Shown here piece by piece: positions 7,543-16,837 of a stretch of 64,000 bases of DNA. Both the position numbers and the translations under genes were made by a program. Origin of the DNA: Algibacter miyuki. GTDB taxonomy: Bacteria > Bacteroidota > Bacteroidia > Flavobacteriales > Flavobacteriaceae. The notes below the pieces were generated by a model, which saw only the letters and a program-made list of their open reading frames with translations, had not been told where the DNA came from and searched no databases. The stretch's first letter is position 1; each line of letters opens with the position of its first letter. Location: NCBI RefSeq assembly GCF_042427745.1, contig NZ_JBHMFA010000006.1; one strand, given 5' to 3'.

Positions 7543-9798
7543 TTAAAAAGGATAGCCAATAGCAAAATTAAAAATACCATCTGCGGGTTCAAATTTATAG
7601 GTGCTGGTTTGATTAAATTCCGGTTTATGAACAGGCGCAGCCCAATCTAAACGGAGTACAAAACTTTGTATATCTACGCGCAAACCAAAACCTGTGCCTA
7701 TAGCGAGTTCGTTTATAAAATTTGACGAAAACGTTCCGCCCACTAATTCAGTATTCTCGTTACGCAACCAAACATTACCGGCATCAACAAAAAAGGCGCC
7801 TTTAAGATAAGAGTACAATGGAAAACGATATTCTATGTTTGCTTCTAATTTTATATCGCCCGATCTATCAAAAAAGGAAGTAGTATTCGTGCTTTCTGGC
7901 GTGTAGGTTCCTGGGCCTATTGATCGTGTGCTGAAAGCTCGAATACTATATGGTCCTCCAGAAAAAAATTGTCTTGAAAATGGTAATACATCAGAATTTC
8001 CGTACGCATAACCTAAACCTCCGTATAATCTAGTCACCAAAGATTGCTCGTTTCCTAAATTAAAATTTACTCGGGCATCGACATCTATTTTTGCATACTG
8101 CGCAAATTCAACACCAAGAATTGTTTTCTTATCCTCGGCATTGTTTGAACTCGCAAATAAACTTAAAGTATTTCCTGCTAAATCGATATTTGAAGTAAAG
8201 AAAAAAGTATGTTTCTTACTTGAACTCCCCATTTCATTGTAGGTGAAATTATAAGTTAGACCAGAGATAAGTTTTTGGTCAAAACTATTTTTAAGAAAAG
8301 GATTATCATCTAAAATAGCATCAAACTCTGGAGTGCTATTAGATAGTCTAATATAACTCGTGCTTATTGGATTTATGGTATGATACACATAATTATTGCC
8401 ATTCCATTGATACCCAAAACTCGCATTAAAACTACTTAAAGTATACAATTTACTTCGATTTAAGTATTCAATTCCAGTACTTATTTTAGTCTTTGGTATG
8501 GTATATTGAAACTGTTCGGACAACTTCATAGGAAATAATAATCGTGGAAATATCAAATCTGCAGACAACCTTAGTTGCGTACTACTCAACCCTGTATTTC
8601 CGCTAACATTTCCCCCGCTTTGGGTTTCGTAACCTACTTTACCTGTTATTTTCAAAATCTCACCACCTTTAAATAGGTTTCTATTGGTATAACTTAACGC
8701 TAACGCTGGACCCGTAAAGCCACTAGATTTTGTATTCGCTTGCAGTTCTGCACTCAATGCCCGTTTATTCAATGGCGATAGATATACATTAGTATTTAAA
8801 TACCCTAAGGTATCTTGTTCTGCAACTTCTTTTTCATCGAACTGTACATTTACAAATTTGTAGGTTCCAATGGATGACAAGCGTTTACTTGTTGCTCTAA
8901 ATTTTACAGGATCGTAAAGTTGCCCTTTTTCAAAAAGGATGAATGGGCGTAATCGTTTTGATTTAAAAAATATTGAATCCTGTAAAAAGTTTACACCTGC
9001 AACTGTAGTGGTATCTACCTGATTTGTTTTTTCACTTAGAGCATATTTGGTGTGTACATTTACAGGTCCTAATTTATAAGGAATTAGCGCTTTTTGTGGC
9101 ACATTTTTCTTTAAGCGTAAGTACAGATCAAACCGTCTCGTTTTATACTGATTAGTGTCTAACTCAAAAATTAAAAAATCGGCATTGAAATTATAATACC
9201 CCTGCGATTTTAGCTTATAATCAATACGTTCTCTTTCTATTTTAAGCTTAGCCAGATTAAAACGTTCTCCTTTTTTTAAAACAGATTCATTTAGCGTTTT
9301 TTTAATTTCTTTATAAATAGCCACGGTATCTGAATCTAACTGAAATGTTTCCATTTTAAAAGGTTCTTTCAATTTAACAGTATAGACTACCTCACTCTTT
9401 TTAGTTCCTTTTTTAATTTCTGAATTTACGGTACTGTAGAAAAAACCTAAATTTTCTAATCTATTTATAATTAAGTTTTCCGTTTTAGAAACATCAACGC
9501 TAGATTGATAAACTGGCGCTTGTCCTATTTTTTTATCGATGAAGCGATACAGAAATCCGGGCTTGCCTTGTTCTACTTTATATCGTGCTAATAATCCTAA
9601 TTTTGAATCATTGGGTTGCGGACTTAATACAGCTTGTAATTCTTCTTCAACACTCTTAATTTCTTTTATTTTTTCTTCCGAAGCCATTTTAAAAGTAGCT
9701 CCGGTATAAAGTGTTTCATTCTCGGGTATAAAACGTTTTATACCACAAGAGTACATTAATAATAGAATTGTAAAAATGAAGAAAATTTTTAATCTCAT
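7543..9798 (-). CDS. tamL: TamL, lipoprotein BamA/TamA-family outer-membrane assembly protein
   Basis: A 751-residue Omp85 protein. It starts with a lipoprotein signal (LLMYSCG, C18 as lipidated cysteine), which marks the Bacteroidota TamL variant rather than TamA. The N-terminal half has POTRA-like repeats. The C-terminal half is a beta-barrel with the conserved GGPYSIRAF segment, equivalent to the VRGY/F motif of barrel strand-lock loops, and ends in FAIGYPF. Its ATG overlaps the tamB stop by 4 bp. With TamB it is expected to bridge the periplasm and help insert outer-membrane proteins or move lipids. Confidence 0.92.
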   Translation of the reverse strand: MRLKIFFIFTILLLMYSCGIKRFIPENETLYTGATFKMASEEKIKEIKSVEEELQAVLSPQPNDSKLGLLARYKVEQGKPGFLYRFIDKKIGQAPVYQSSVDVSKTENLIINRLENLGFFYSTVNSEIKKGTKKSEVVYTVKLKEPFKMETFQLDSDTVAIYKEIKKTLNESVLKKGERFNLAKLKIERERIDYKLKSQGYYNFNADFLIFELDTNQYKTRRFDLYLRLKKNVPQKALIPYKLGPVNVHTKYALSEKTNQVDTTTVAGVNFLQDSIFFKSKRLRPFILFEKGQLYDPVKFRATSKRLSSIGTYKFVNVQFDEKEVAEQDTLGYLNTNVYLSPLNKRALSAELQANTKSSGFTGPALALSYTNRNLFKGGEILKITGKVGYETQSGGNVSGNTGLSSTQLRLSADLIFPRLLFPMKLSEQFQYTIPKTKISTGIEYLNRSKLYTLSSFNASFGYQWNGNNYVYHTINPISTSYIRLSNSTPEFDAILDDNPFLKNSFDQKLISGLTYNFTYNEMGSSSKKHTFFFTSNIDLAGNTLSLFASSNNAEDKKTILGVEFAQYAKIDVDARVNFNLGNEQSLVTRLYGGLGYAYGNSDVLPFSRQFFSGGPYSIRAFSTRSIGPGTYTPESTNTTSFFDRSGDIKLEANIEYRFPLYSYLKGAFFVDAGNVWLRNENTELVGGTFSSNFINELAIGTGFGLRVDIQSFVLRLDWAAPVHKPEFNQTSTYKFEPADGIFNFAIGYPF

Positions 9799-12700
9799 TG
9801 TTCAGTATGCTCTTTTATAGGTTGCGTTTCTTTCTTTTTATTAGAAACTTCTTCTTCTACTGCTTTAGCAAAAAGTTCTTGGAATTTATTAAATTCCTGA
9901 TTAAATATTAAAGCAATACCTGTGAGTATAATTTGCCCATCAATAACACTTTCAAATTCATTTTTTCGGTAAGCTTTTAATCGCCATCGGCCATTATCAT
10001 CGAACAAATATTGAATATTTACAGTACCTACCAGCGGTGTTGTTTCACCAGCATTTTGCGAATCTTCTTGTACATCTACACCGCTGCCTACCTCTACAAT
10101 AAGTTTGTCGTTAAACAACCTCTTTTTAGCATTAACTTTTAATTCCGTTTTATTAGACGGTGCATCTCCTTGATAATCGACATAGCTGTCTATTCCAAAA
10201 TCTAACTCAATTCCTGAATTCCCCAAAAGCTTATTTGAAAAATTATTAAGCTGATCTGAAAGTACGTTATTTACGTTGTCTCTAGCAATGGATAATGACC
10301 CACCACTACTGCCGTCAGTACTAGATGATGGAAAAAACTGATTGAGCACCAATAATGAAAACACTTGTTTATTAAGCTCTTCTTCCTGAGTGTTCAATTG
10401 TTGTACTTGGCTGTAAACAGCACCTCCTAATTCGCCTTGTTTATCTTCTGGAATATCCAAATTAAACGAAATCTCAGGTTTTAAAAGTTCACCATCTAAA
10501 TTGAGGTACACTAGAAACGGAAGCTTTTGACGGAACTTTTCTGAATTAGAAGCGCTTTCACCTGTAAGCTGACTCGCCATTAATCCAGAAGCCGATGTTT
10601 CCACTTCATAAATAGCACGAATATCCATATCTGCTTCTAACGGGTTGCCACGCCATACAATATTACTCCCATCAGCGATATCGAAACGTTTTTTTATGAG
10701 ATTATACAAACTGACTTCGTAATGTCCATCGGCCACTTCATACTTCCCAGATAGTGACATATCACCATTTTTAGAAATTCCAAAATTGAAATTACCAGCG
10801 CCAGAAACCGATAAATTATCACCCGAACGTTCATCTATAACAATGGTAAAAACAGCCTTCTTTGCAATGCGTAATTGCACATCGATATCATACCCTTTTA
10901 ATACTCCCGAAGATGTTAGACTGTCCGTTTGTCGTGTTAAAATATCATCAGGATTTTTCTTATTTACAAATAATACGACACCTTCCTTTTCAACAATATC
11001 AACTTGATCTTCCGGAATAATATACGTAAAGTTTGAAGCTTCATTTATCATTAAATCCCCGCTCACTATAGGCAAGTCTAAATTACCTCCAATAGTAATA
11101 TCGGTATCAAGATTTACTTTACCATAAAATAAATCATTGTCGGCCTTACTAGAGTTGAGCACCTCTATATTTTTAGATTTAAGCGTTAATGCAAACTCAG
11201 GGTTTGTAAGGGTTTCGGTGTTGACTTTCCCATTAAGAATAAACGGATTTTTATTGATATCCAGCATTTTGAAATTATCAAAATAAACTCCCGTATTGTC
11301 TAATCGTATGGTTTCTTTTGGAAAGGTAAATGCCGCGTTTAAAGCGTTTATAGTTGCATTCGATCCATTAAAATGAATACCACCTAAAAATTCAGGTGCG
11401 CTTGTAGTCCCTGTGACTTTTACATTTCCAGAAAGACTTCCACTTGTGTTGGAAACATAGGTGCTCATAATAGGCTCCATAGCCTTTAGATTAAGACTTT
11501 TTAAGTCTATATTAAAATCTAAAACAGCAGCAATAGGGTCTGCCTCATAAGTACCACCGATATCAATATTTAAATTATCACCGGCTATGGCTAAATTTAA
11601 GTTATAAGCCGCATTTTCTAATGATTTTGCACTCAAGGTTAAATTACCTAACGGAATTTCCATGGCGCGCAGATTAAACACCGATGCGTTAGCAACAATA
11701 CCGGTTTCTGCAAAAGGATTTTCAATAACAACTTCTCCATTAAGACTACCAGCAACAATTCTTTTTTCTTGATTGAATAAGGTGGTTAAGGTGCTTAGTT
11801 TAAACTCGTTAAATTGAAACCCAATATGAGATTTTGTTTGATTAGGAAGCGATGTGCTTATTGTAATCTTCTGGTCTCCGTTATATAAACTAAAATCTTC
11901 AACACTTAAAAAATCAGAAGCCATAACTATTTTGTTTTCTGAAAGCATCGTCCATTGTAATTTATTTAAAATTAAATCTTTCGGATTAATATGAACTGAA
12001 ATAGTATCGCCTGATTTTTTAGTTTCAGAAGCAATATGTAGCAGAGTTTCATCACTATTCATGGCTTTAAAATCTGAAATCAAAACCTTTTCTTTTAAAT
12101 TTCCGGTCAATGCTATTTTCTTAACCGCAAGTGATCCTGCACTTAAATTACCAACATTAAAATTAAAATCTAACTTATCTTTTTCAGCTTCTAATACAAT
12201 ATTTAGACTATCTATTCTATTGCCCCCATAAACCATGTGCGGCGCATTAATTTTACTAGATAGTGTATTTAAACGCTCATTAAAATCTATTCGTATTTCT
12301 ACAGGTTCTAAAGTTTCTAGCTCAGAAAAAAACAAATCTTTAAAAATAGGAGCTTGTTGTATGGTACCATTAAACTGCATTGTTACTGCAGACGTATTAT
12401 CTTTTTCTTCGGAAATGGGCACATCATTAAAGTAATTCTGAAATTGCTCTTGCATCGCAGTTGCCAAACTTGTTACATCTGCATTTGCTATTAAAGATGC
12501 CGTTACAGGATTACTGGCAATATTAAAACTGGTGTTTTTTTCGTTTAAAACACCTTCAAAAGAAACATCTCCAAGAATATATGGCTTTTTGTTTTTTACA
12601 GCAACAACTTCTGAAATTTTTCCATCTAGGCTTATATTAGTGGCATCATTTCCAGTAATATCTAAAACCACTTTAAACTTAGCTCTTGTATCTTCTTCTG

Positions 12701-14804
12701 AAACACCTAAGGCTTTAAAATTGACACCATGTACATCCAAAACCGACTGAAATTTTGAAGCTACAGAGTCTAACTTAACTGTGGTTAAAAAATCAACATC
12801 TAAATTGGCATCCTTAAAATTTAAACTAATATCACCGTTACCATTTGTAATTTCTCCATTTAATTTCAGGTTTGAAAAATCGTAGTTATTGTATTCCAGT
12901 TTTCTAAAATCTGAAGTTATTGCAGCATCTAATGTATTTAGATCTGTTCCGTTACCATTAATTCTCGTCGTAAATGAATACGTGCCTAATTGATCATTAT
13001 TAAGAATTTTTCCAAGTTCTAATTTTTCAACATCTATAACACCATCAAAAGCCATGGTATTCGTGTTTTTTAAATTTACTTTAAGGTTAATGGTGCCTTG
13101 TGTTGTACTTAGATTTAGATTTGTTTTAAAATCATCCAACTTTCCTTTAATATTTCCTTGAAGACGCAGCGTTTCTGGCACATCTACACCTAATTCTTTT
13201 GAATTTATAAATGCGGTAGCATCTTCTTTTGTTGTAGCAAAATCTATCTGTTGAATATTCAAATTCAAATTTTCAGTTTCTAAAACATTTGCTACTGTAC
13301 CTCCCAATGTAAGCCGCGTATTTGCGCCCCAATTAAGATTGGTTTTTGCAATGGTAAAATTGTTTATTTCTCCTTCTATATTTACGTTTCCTGTTATATT
13401 CTTTTGAGAAAACGCAACTAAAGCTTCATTATTTTTAAGCTGTGGCGAAAAGAAAAAAGCATCACTCGCATTCATTTTAAGAATTGATAATTGGCTAGAA
13501 ACTCGGCTTTTATCCGGTGTATTTAGGAAGGCATTAAAAGAATCATATTTCAAGTTAACAGCTCCATTAATACTATTAAATTTTGTAGCTATTGCCAGTT
13601 TATTTAAACCTAGTGATGTATTGCCTACTTGAAGTTGTGTTGCTAAATTTTCTAACTGAAAACCACTTCGTTCTTCAAAAGAAATCTCAGTAATAGAACC
13701 TAGAATACTTTGTGGTTTGTAAGCTATATTATTCGCCTTAAAATTGAAAGTGCTCAACTGAATGTCTTCTGCATTAAATACCTTTTCTTCTGAAATAGTA
13801 TTTCCGGTTTTTGCTGCAATTTGATTATTTTCAAAATCCATATTAGTTATTGAAACCGTCCAACTTGGCCACTCAAAAGCTTTTGACTCCACAGTAGATT
13901 CTTCAACAACAGTTTTAATTTGTTCAAATTTGATTTTTGATTGCTTTAAGTTGATTTCTGCAATTTCTAATTCTTGTTTAGTTAAATCTAGAAGTGGTAA
14001 TTCTAAACTAAAATCATCTAAATAGACATTCATATTCAAATCATCTGGATCTGATTTATAAGAAATATTCGACTTTTTAACATCTATATTTCCAATAGAA
14101 ATAAAGGGCAATTTTGATGTGGTTTCGTCTGTGCTTTCTGGGAGTGATTTTGTTTGATGATAACTTATTAAAGCATCGTTAAGTGAAATCTCATCTATAT
14201 TAAAGGTGTTTGTTTCTAGGTCTAAGTCGTTAGCTTCAATATCAAAAGCATTGAATTTTATACCGCTCTCTATGCCCATAACGGCATCATTATATCCAAC
14301 CTCAAAATCTTTTAAATGTATTTTACCTAGTGCAATTTGCATAGGTTTACTATCTTCTTTTACTGCGCTAGTGTCTTGTGAAACTAGAGCATCGATTAAA
14401 AAATCATAATTAAATTTAGTGATACTATCCTTTCTATGCACATTAACTTTAACGCCTTCCCACTCTAACGACTTTAAGTTAAATGCTGTTCCCTTAATTA
14501 AAGGCATTATGGCAATAGAACTTTCTAACTTTTTAGAAAAAATTAAGGTATCGCCTTTTTTGTCTTCTAGGTAAAGGCCTTTTAATAAAATATTTCCCGA
14601 GAAAGTGATATACAACTTTTCAATTTCAACTTTAGTATTGGTCTTTGTAGATATATACGACGTGGCTTTAGAAACAATAATATCTTGCCCCCATTGACTT
14701 CGAACAAAAAGTATAAGTGCAACAAAAAACACTACTGTAAAGAGCGCTAATCTCCCGAGTATTTTTAAATAGAAAGCTTTATTATATGGCTTTTTTTTGT
14801 TCAT
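9795..14804 (-). CDS. tamB: TamB, translocation and assembly module inner-membrane protein
   Basis: A 1669-residue AsmA/TamB-like protein. One N-terminal transmembrane anchor (about residues 12-30) is followed by a very long periplasmic region of repetitive beta strands typical of bridge-like proteins. The C-terminal TamB (DUF490) domain is around residues 1250-1640, with segments such as GAGNFNFGISKNGDMSLSG and LVLNQFFPSS. It is the first gene of the minus-strand block and overlaps tamL, as in other Bacteroidota. It is larger than the roughly 1250-residue E. coli TamB but usual for flavobacteria. A role in envelope assembly or lipid transfer follows from the family. Confidence 0.93.
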   Translation of the reverse strand: MNKKKPYNKAFYLKILGRLALFTVVFFVALILFVRSQWGQDIIVSKATSYISTKTNTKVEIEKLYITFSGNILLKGLYLEDKKGDTLIFSKKLESSIAIMPLIKGTAFNLKSLEWEGVKVNVHRKDSITKFNYDFLIDALVSQDTSAVKEDSKPMQIALGKIHLKDFEVGYNDAVMGIESGIKFNAFDIEANDLDLETNTFNIDEISLNDALISYHQTKSLPESTDETTSKLPFISIGNIDVKKSNISYKSDPDDLNMNVYLDDFSLELPLLDLTKQELEIAEINLKQSKIKFEQIKTVVEESTVESKAFEWPSWTVSITNMDFENNQIAAKTGNTISEEKVFNAEDIQLSTFNFKANNIAYKPQSILGSITEISFEERSGFQLENLATQLQVGNTSLGLNKLAIATKFNSINGAVNLKYDSFNAFLNTPDKSRVSSQLSILKMNASDAFFFSPQLKNNEALVAFSQKNITGNVNIEGEINNFTIAKTNLNWGANTRLTLGGTVANVLETENLNLNIQQIDFATTKEDATAFINSKELGVDVPETLRLQGNIKGKLDDFKTNLNLSTTQGTINLKVNLKNTNTMAFDGVIDVEKLELGKILNNDQLGTYSFTTRINGNGTDLNTLDAAITSDFRKLEYNNYDFSNLKLNGEITNGNGDISLNFKDANLDVDFLTTVKLDSVASKFQSVLDVHGVNFKALGVSEEDTRAKFKVVLDITGNDATNISLDGKISEVVAVKNKKPYILGDVSFEGVLNEKNTSFNIASNPVTASLIANADVTSLATAMQEQFQNYFNDVPISEEKDNTSAVTMQFNGTIQQAPIFKDLFFSELETLEPVEIRIDFNERLNTLSSKINAPHMVYGGNRIDSLNIVLEAEKDKLDFNFNVGNLSAGSLAVKKIALTGNLKEKVLISDFKAMNSDETLLHIASETKKSGDTISVHINPKDLILNKLQWTMLSENKIVMASDFLSVEDFSLYNGDQKITISTSLPNQTKSHIGFQFNEFKLSTLTTLFNQEKRIVAGSLNGEVVIENPFAETGIVANASVFNLRAMEIPLGNLTLSAKSLENAAYNLNLAIAGDNLNIDIGGTYEADPIAAVLDFNIDLKSLNLKAMEPIMSTYVSNTSGSLSGNVKVTGTTSAPEFLGGIHFNGSNATINALNAAFTFPKETIRLDNTGVYFDNFKMLDINKNPFILNGKVNTETLTNPEFALTLKSKNIEVLNSSKADNDLFYGKVNLDTDITIGGNLDLPIVSGDLMINEASNFTYIIPEDQVDIVEKEGVVLFVNKKNPDDILTRQTDSLTSSGVLKGYDIDVQLRIAKKAVFTIVIDERSGDNLSVSGAGNFNFGISKNGDMSLSGKYEVADGHYEVSLYNLIKKRFDIADGSNIVWRGNPLEADMDIRAIYEVETSASGLMASQLTGESASNSEKFRQKLPFLVYLNLDGELLKPEISFNLDIPEDKQGELGGAVYSQVQQLNTQEEELNKQVFSLLVLNQFFPSSSTDGSSGGSLSIARDNVNNVLSDQLNNFSNKLLGNSGIELDFGIDSYVDYQGDAPSNKTELKVNAKKRLFNDKLIVEVGSGVDVQEDSQNAGETTPLVGTVNIQYLFDDNGRWRLKAYRKNEFESVIDGQIILTGIALIFNQEFNKFQELFAKAVEEEVSNKKKETQPIKEHTEQ

Positions 14805-15242
14805 TATATTTCCTAAAGTAGACTTTTATATAAATTTTATTTCTTAAAATAATTGCCGGTTATACATCTTCTAAAATTTAGAGCCTCCAACTATAATACG
14901 CTCCAAAAATGATAATTACTTTACGAATTACAAAAGATATTAACTTCTGTTTTTTTAATCTTAGGAGTATCGATCTGTATAACTTTAATTATTCTAGACG
15001 AAGATATTACTTTTTCCTTTTGTATATCATTCTAAGTTTGCTGTTGAATGAGTAGACAATGTGAGATTTAAAATTAGAAAATGAGAGCACTTCTATCCCT
15101 TTGAACCTTTTAAATATCAATGCATATTGCATCAATTTTTATAGAAAGGCCCTTCTTTAATTAGGTGGAAAGTTATAGTTTGAAATAAAAGAATGTAGCT
15201 TATAAAGTTATATCACTACAAAACGTTTAGTCGTAAGTCCGG
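14805..15242. other. Intergenic region upstream of tamB
   Basis: 438 bp without a gene. It should hold the tamB promoter on the minus strand. A short inverted repeat, GTTTAG (15225-15230) with CTAAAC (15243-15248), overlaps the stop codon of the Dabb gene and could be a weak terminator. Nothing else recognisable was seen. Confidence 0.4.
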
Positions 15243-15554
15243 CTAAACAGTTATTTTTTTAACATTAAAATCGAACACAAGTACCCGTTCTAGTTTTGGA
15301 ATAACCAAATCTTTCACTTTTTCGTGTATCGGATGTGGTAAATACGCTTCTCTAGCTTCCGGGCTATCAAAAGTCATTATAAAACCATGGGTATAATTAT
15401 CGTTAAGCCCTTCGGTACTATCGTAAGGCCCATACTCCATATCTAATAGTCCTGGTATTTTTCCAACCATCAATTTCATAGTCTCAAAGCAGTTTGTTAT
15501 TTCGCCATCACTAATTTCTGCTTTAAACTGAAATACCCCAAAATGTCTAGTCAT
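15243..15554 (-). CDS. Dabb (stress-responsive alpha/beta barrel) domain protein
   Basis: A 103-residue protein made of a single dimeric alpha/beta barrel domain: VFQFKAEIS at the start, a central LMVGKIPGLLDMEYGP segment, FIMTFDSPEAREAYLPHPIHEKV, and VLVFDF near the end. These are the usual Dabb landmarks. No signal peptide is present, so it is cytoplasmic. It is the last gene of a four-gene minus-strand operon with DUF1080 and a heme-binding lipoprotein. Dabb proteins are often found with sugar-modifying operons, but their reactions are mostly unknown. Confidence 0.85.
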   Translation of the reverse strand: MTRHFGVFQFKAEISDGEITNCFETMKLMVGKIPGLLDMEYGPYDSTEGLNDNYTHGFIMTFDSPEAREAYLPHPIHEKVKDLVIPKLERVLVFDFNVKKITV

Positions 15555-15581
15555 AACTTTATTGTTTTAGATCTACTTTTT

Positions 15582-16826
15582 TTAATTCTGAATAAAAGCA
15601 AATACTCCCTTTTTGTTTGCTGTTACAATATCTATTTTCCCATCATTATTCAAGTCTCCAGTAGAAATTTGTCTACCTACACCTGAATCATCGTCTATTT
15701 TATAAGGCGCAAGTTCTACAGAACCATCTAAATTCCTAACAGTCTTGAACCAATATAAAACCGCTGGGTCTTCCGAACCAGGATCCCGTCCATTGTGCGC
15801 GTAATAACATTTTCCTGTAACAACATCTAGTATGCCATCATTATCCAAATCTGCACATGCAAGTGCATGCAATTGACTAAAACTAACCCCATACGGATTG
15901 TCTTCTGTTTTATCAGTCATTATTTTATGTTCCTTAAAAGAAATCTTCTTATCATCATTTTGTTGCTCAAACCAAGAAAACCCATAACCATGTCCGTTCA
16001 TAGCCGTTACAACGTCGGTATCACCATCACCATCTACATCATAAACGAACATTTGCGCCCCGCCTTTACTAGATGAAAAAGGGTATGAATGGTACTTCCA
16101 CGGTGTCAATCGATCCCAATTTTTAGGTTGTTCCCACCAGCCGGTTCTTTCAATCACATCAACAAGGCCATCCCCGTTAATATCGCCAGCACCTAAACCA
16201 TGAGAATACTTCGAAAAACGCTTTGGATCATGAAGACTTATCGGTAATACGTCCCAATTTAATTCATTGCCAGAAGAAGGAATTCCAATGGTGATATACC
16301 CTTTGCTAAAAGCTAAAAGCTCTTTTTTATCATCTCCAATGATATTTACAAATGATGGAGACTCATGACATACATTTTCTTGGGCGTTATATTGTATTGG
16401 TTCTATCGAGATGCTTGAGCTTGGCACAGGTTTTTTACCCGGATTTTCAACCCATTTACTATTAGTTCCTGGTAATCCTATTCGCAATAAATCTATCCAT
16501 TCGTCGGTGTCAAAATGATCAGGAAATGTGAAAAAATTATCAGCATAACCTTTTAAACCTGGGCCAGAAATCGGAAAATATTTTACCGGTACGTATGCAA
16601 AAGATTCTTTAAAACTAGGACCTTTCCACCATAAGGCTCCAGCGATGATATCCATATAACCATCATTATTTATATCTGCAATAGAAGCGCCTTCAGTTAT
16701 GTATTTATCCAACAATTGTATTTTTTTGAAAGATACGTTTGTTTTTGAAGGCTCTTTTATTTGAGCATTCATCGAAATAGAAATCAAACACAATATCGGC
16801 ACTATAATATTTTTTAAAGAAACCAT
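15582..16826 (-). CDS. Secreted FG-GAP/VCBS repeat protein
   Basis: A 414-residue protein with a signal peptide (cleavage near MNAQ, residue 22) and several calcium-binding FG-GAP/VCBS-like repeats of the form DINNDGYMDII, DINGDGLVDVI, DVDGDGDTDVV, DLDNDGILDVV and DLNNDGKIDIV. They are spread from about residue 50 to the end and suggest a beta-propeller. No T9SS tail was seen, so it is probably periplasmic or surface-held by a partner. It lies 11 bp downstream of the heme-binding lipoprotein gene. A glycan-binding role is inference from the operon. Confidence 0.85.
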   Translation of the reverse strand: MVSLKNIIVPILCLISISMNAQIKEPSKTNVSFKKIQLLDKYITEGASIADINNDGYMDIIAGALWWKGPSFKESFAYVPVKYFPISGPGLKGYADNFFTFPDHFDTDEWIDLLRIGLPGTNSKWVENPGKKPVPSSSISIEPIQYNAQENVCHESPSFVNIIGDDKKELLAFSKGYITIGIPSSGNELNWDVLPISLHDPKRFSKYSHGLGAGDINGDGLVDVIERTGWWEQPKNWDRLTPWKYHSYPFSSSKGGAQMFVYDVDGDGDTDVVTAMNGHGYGFSWFEQQNDDKKISFKEHKIMTDKTEDNPYGVSFSQLHALACADLDNDGILDVVTGKCYYAHNGRDPGSEDPAVLYWFKTVRNLDGSVELAPYKIDDDSGVGRQISTGDLNNDGKIDIVTANKKGVFAFIQN

Positions 16827-16837
16827 TTATATATCGT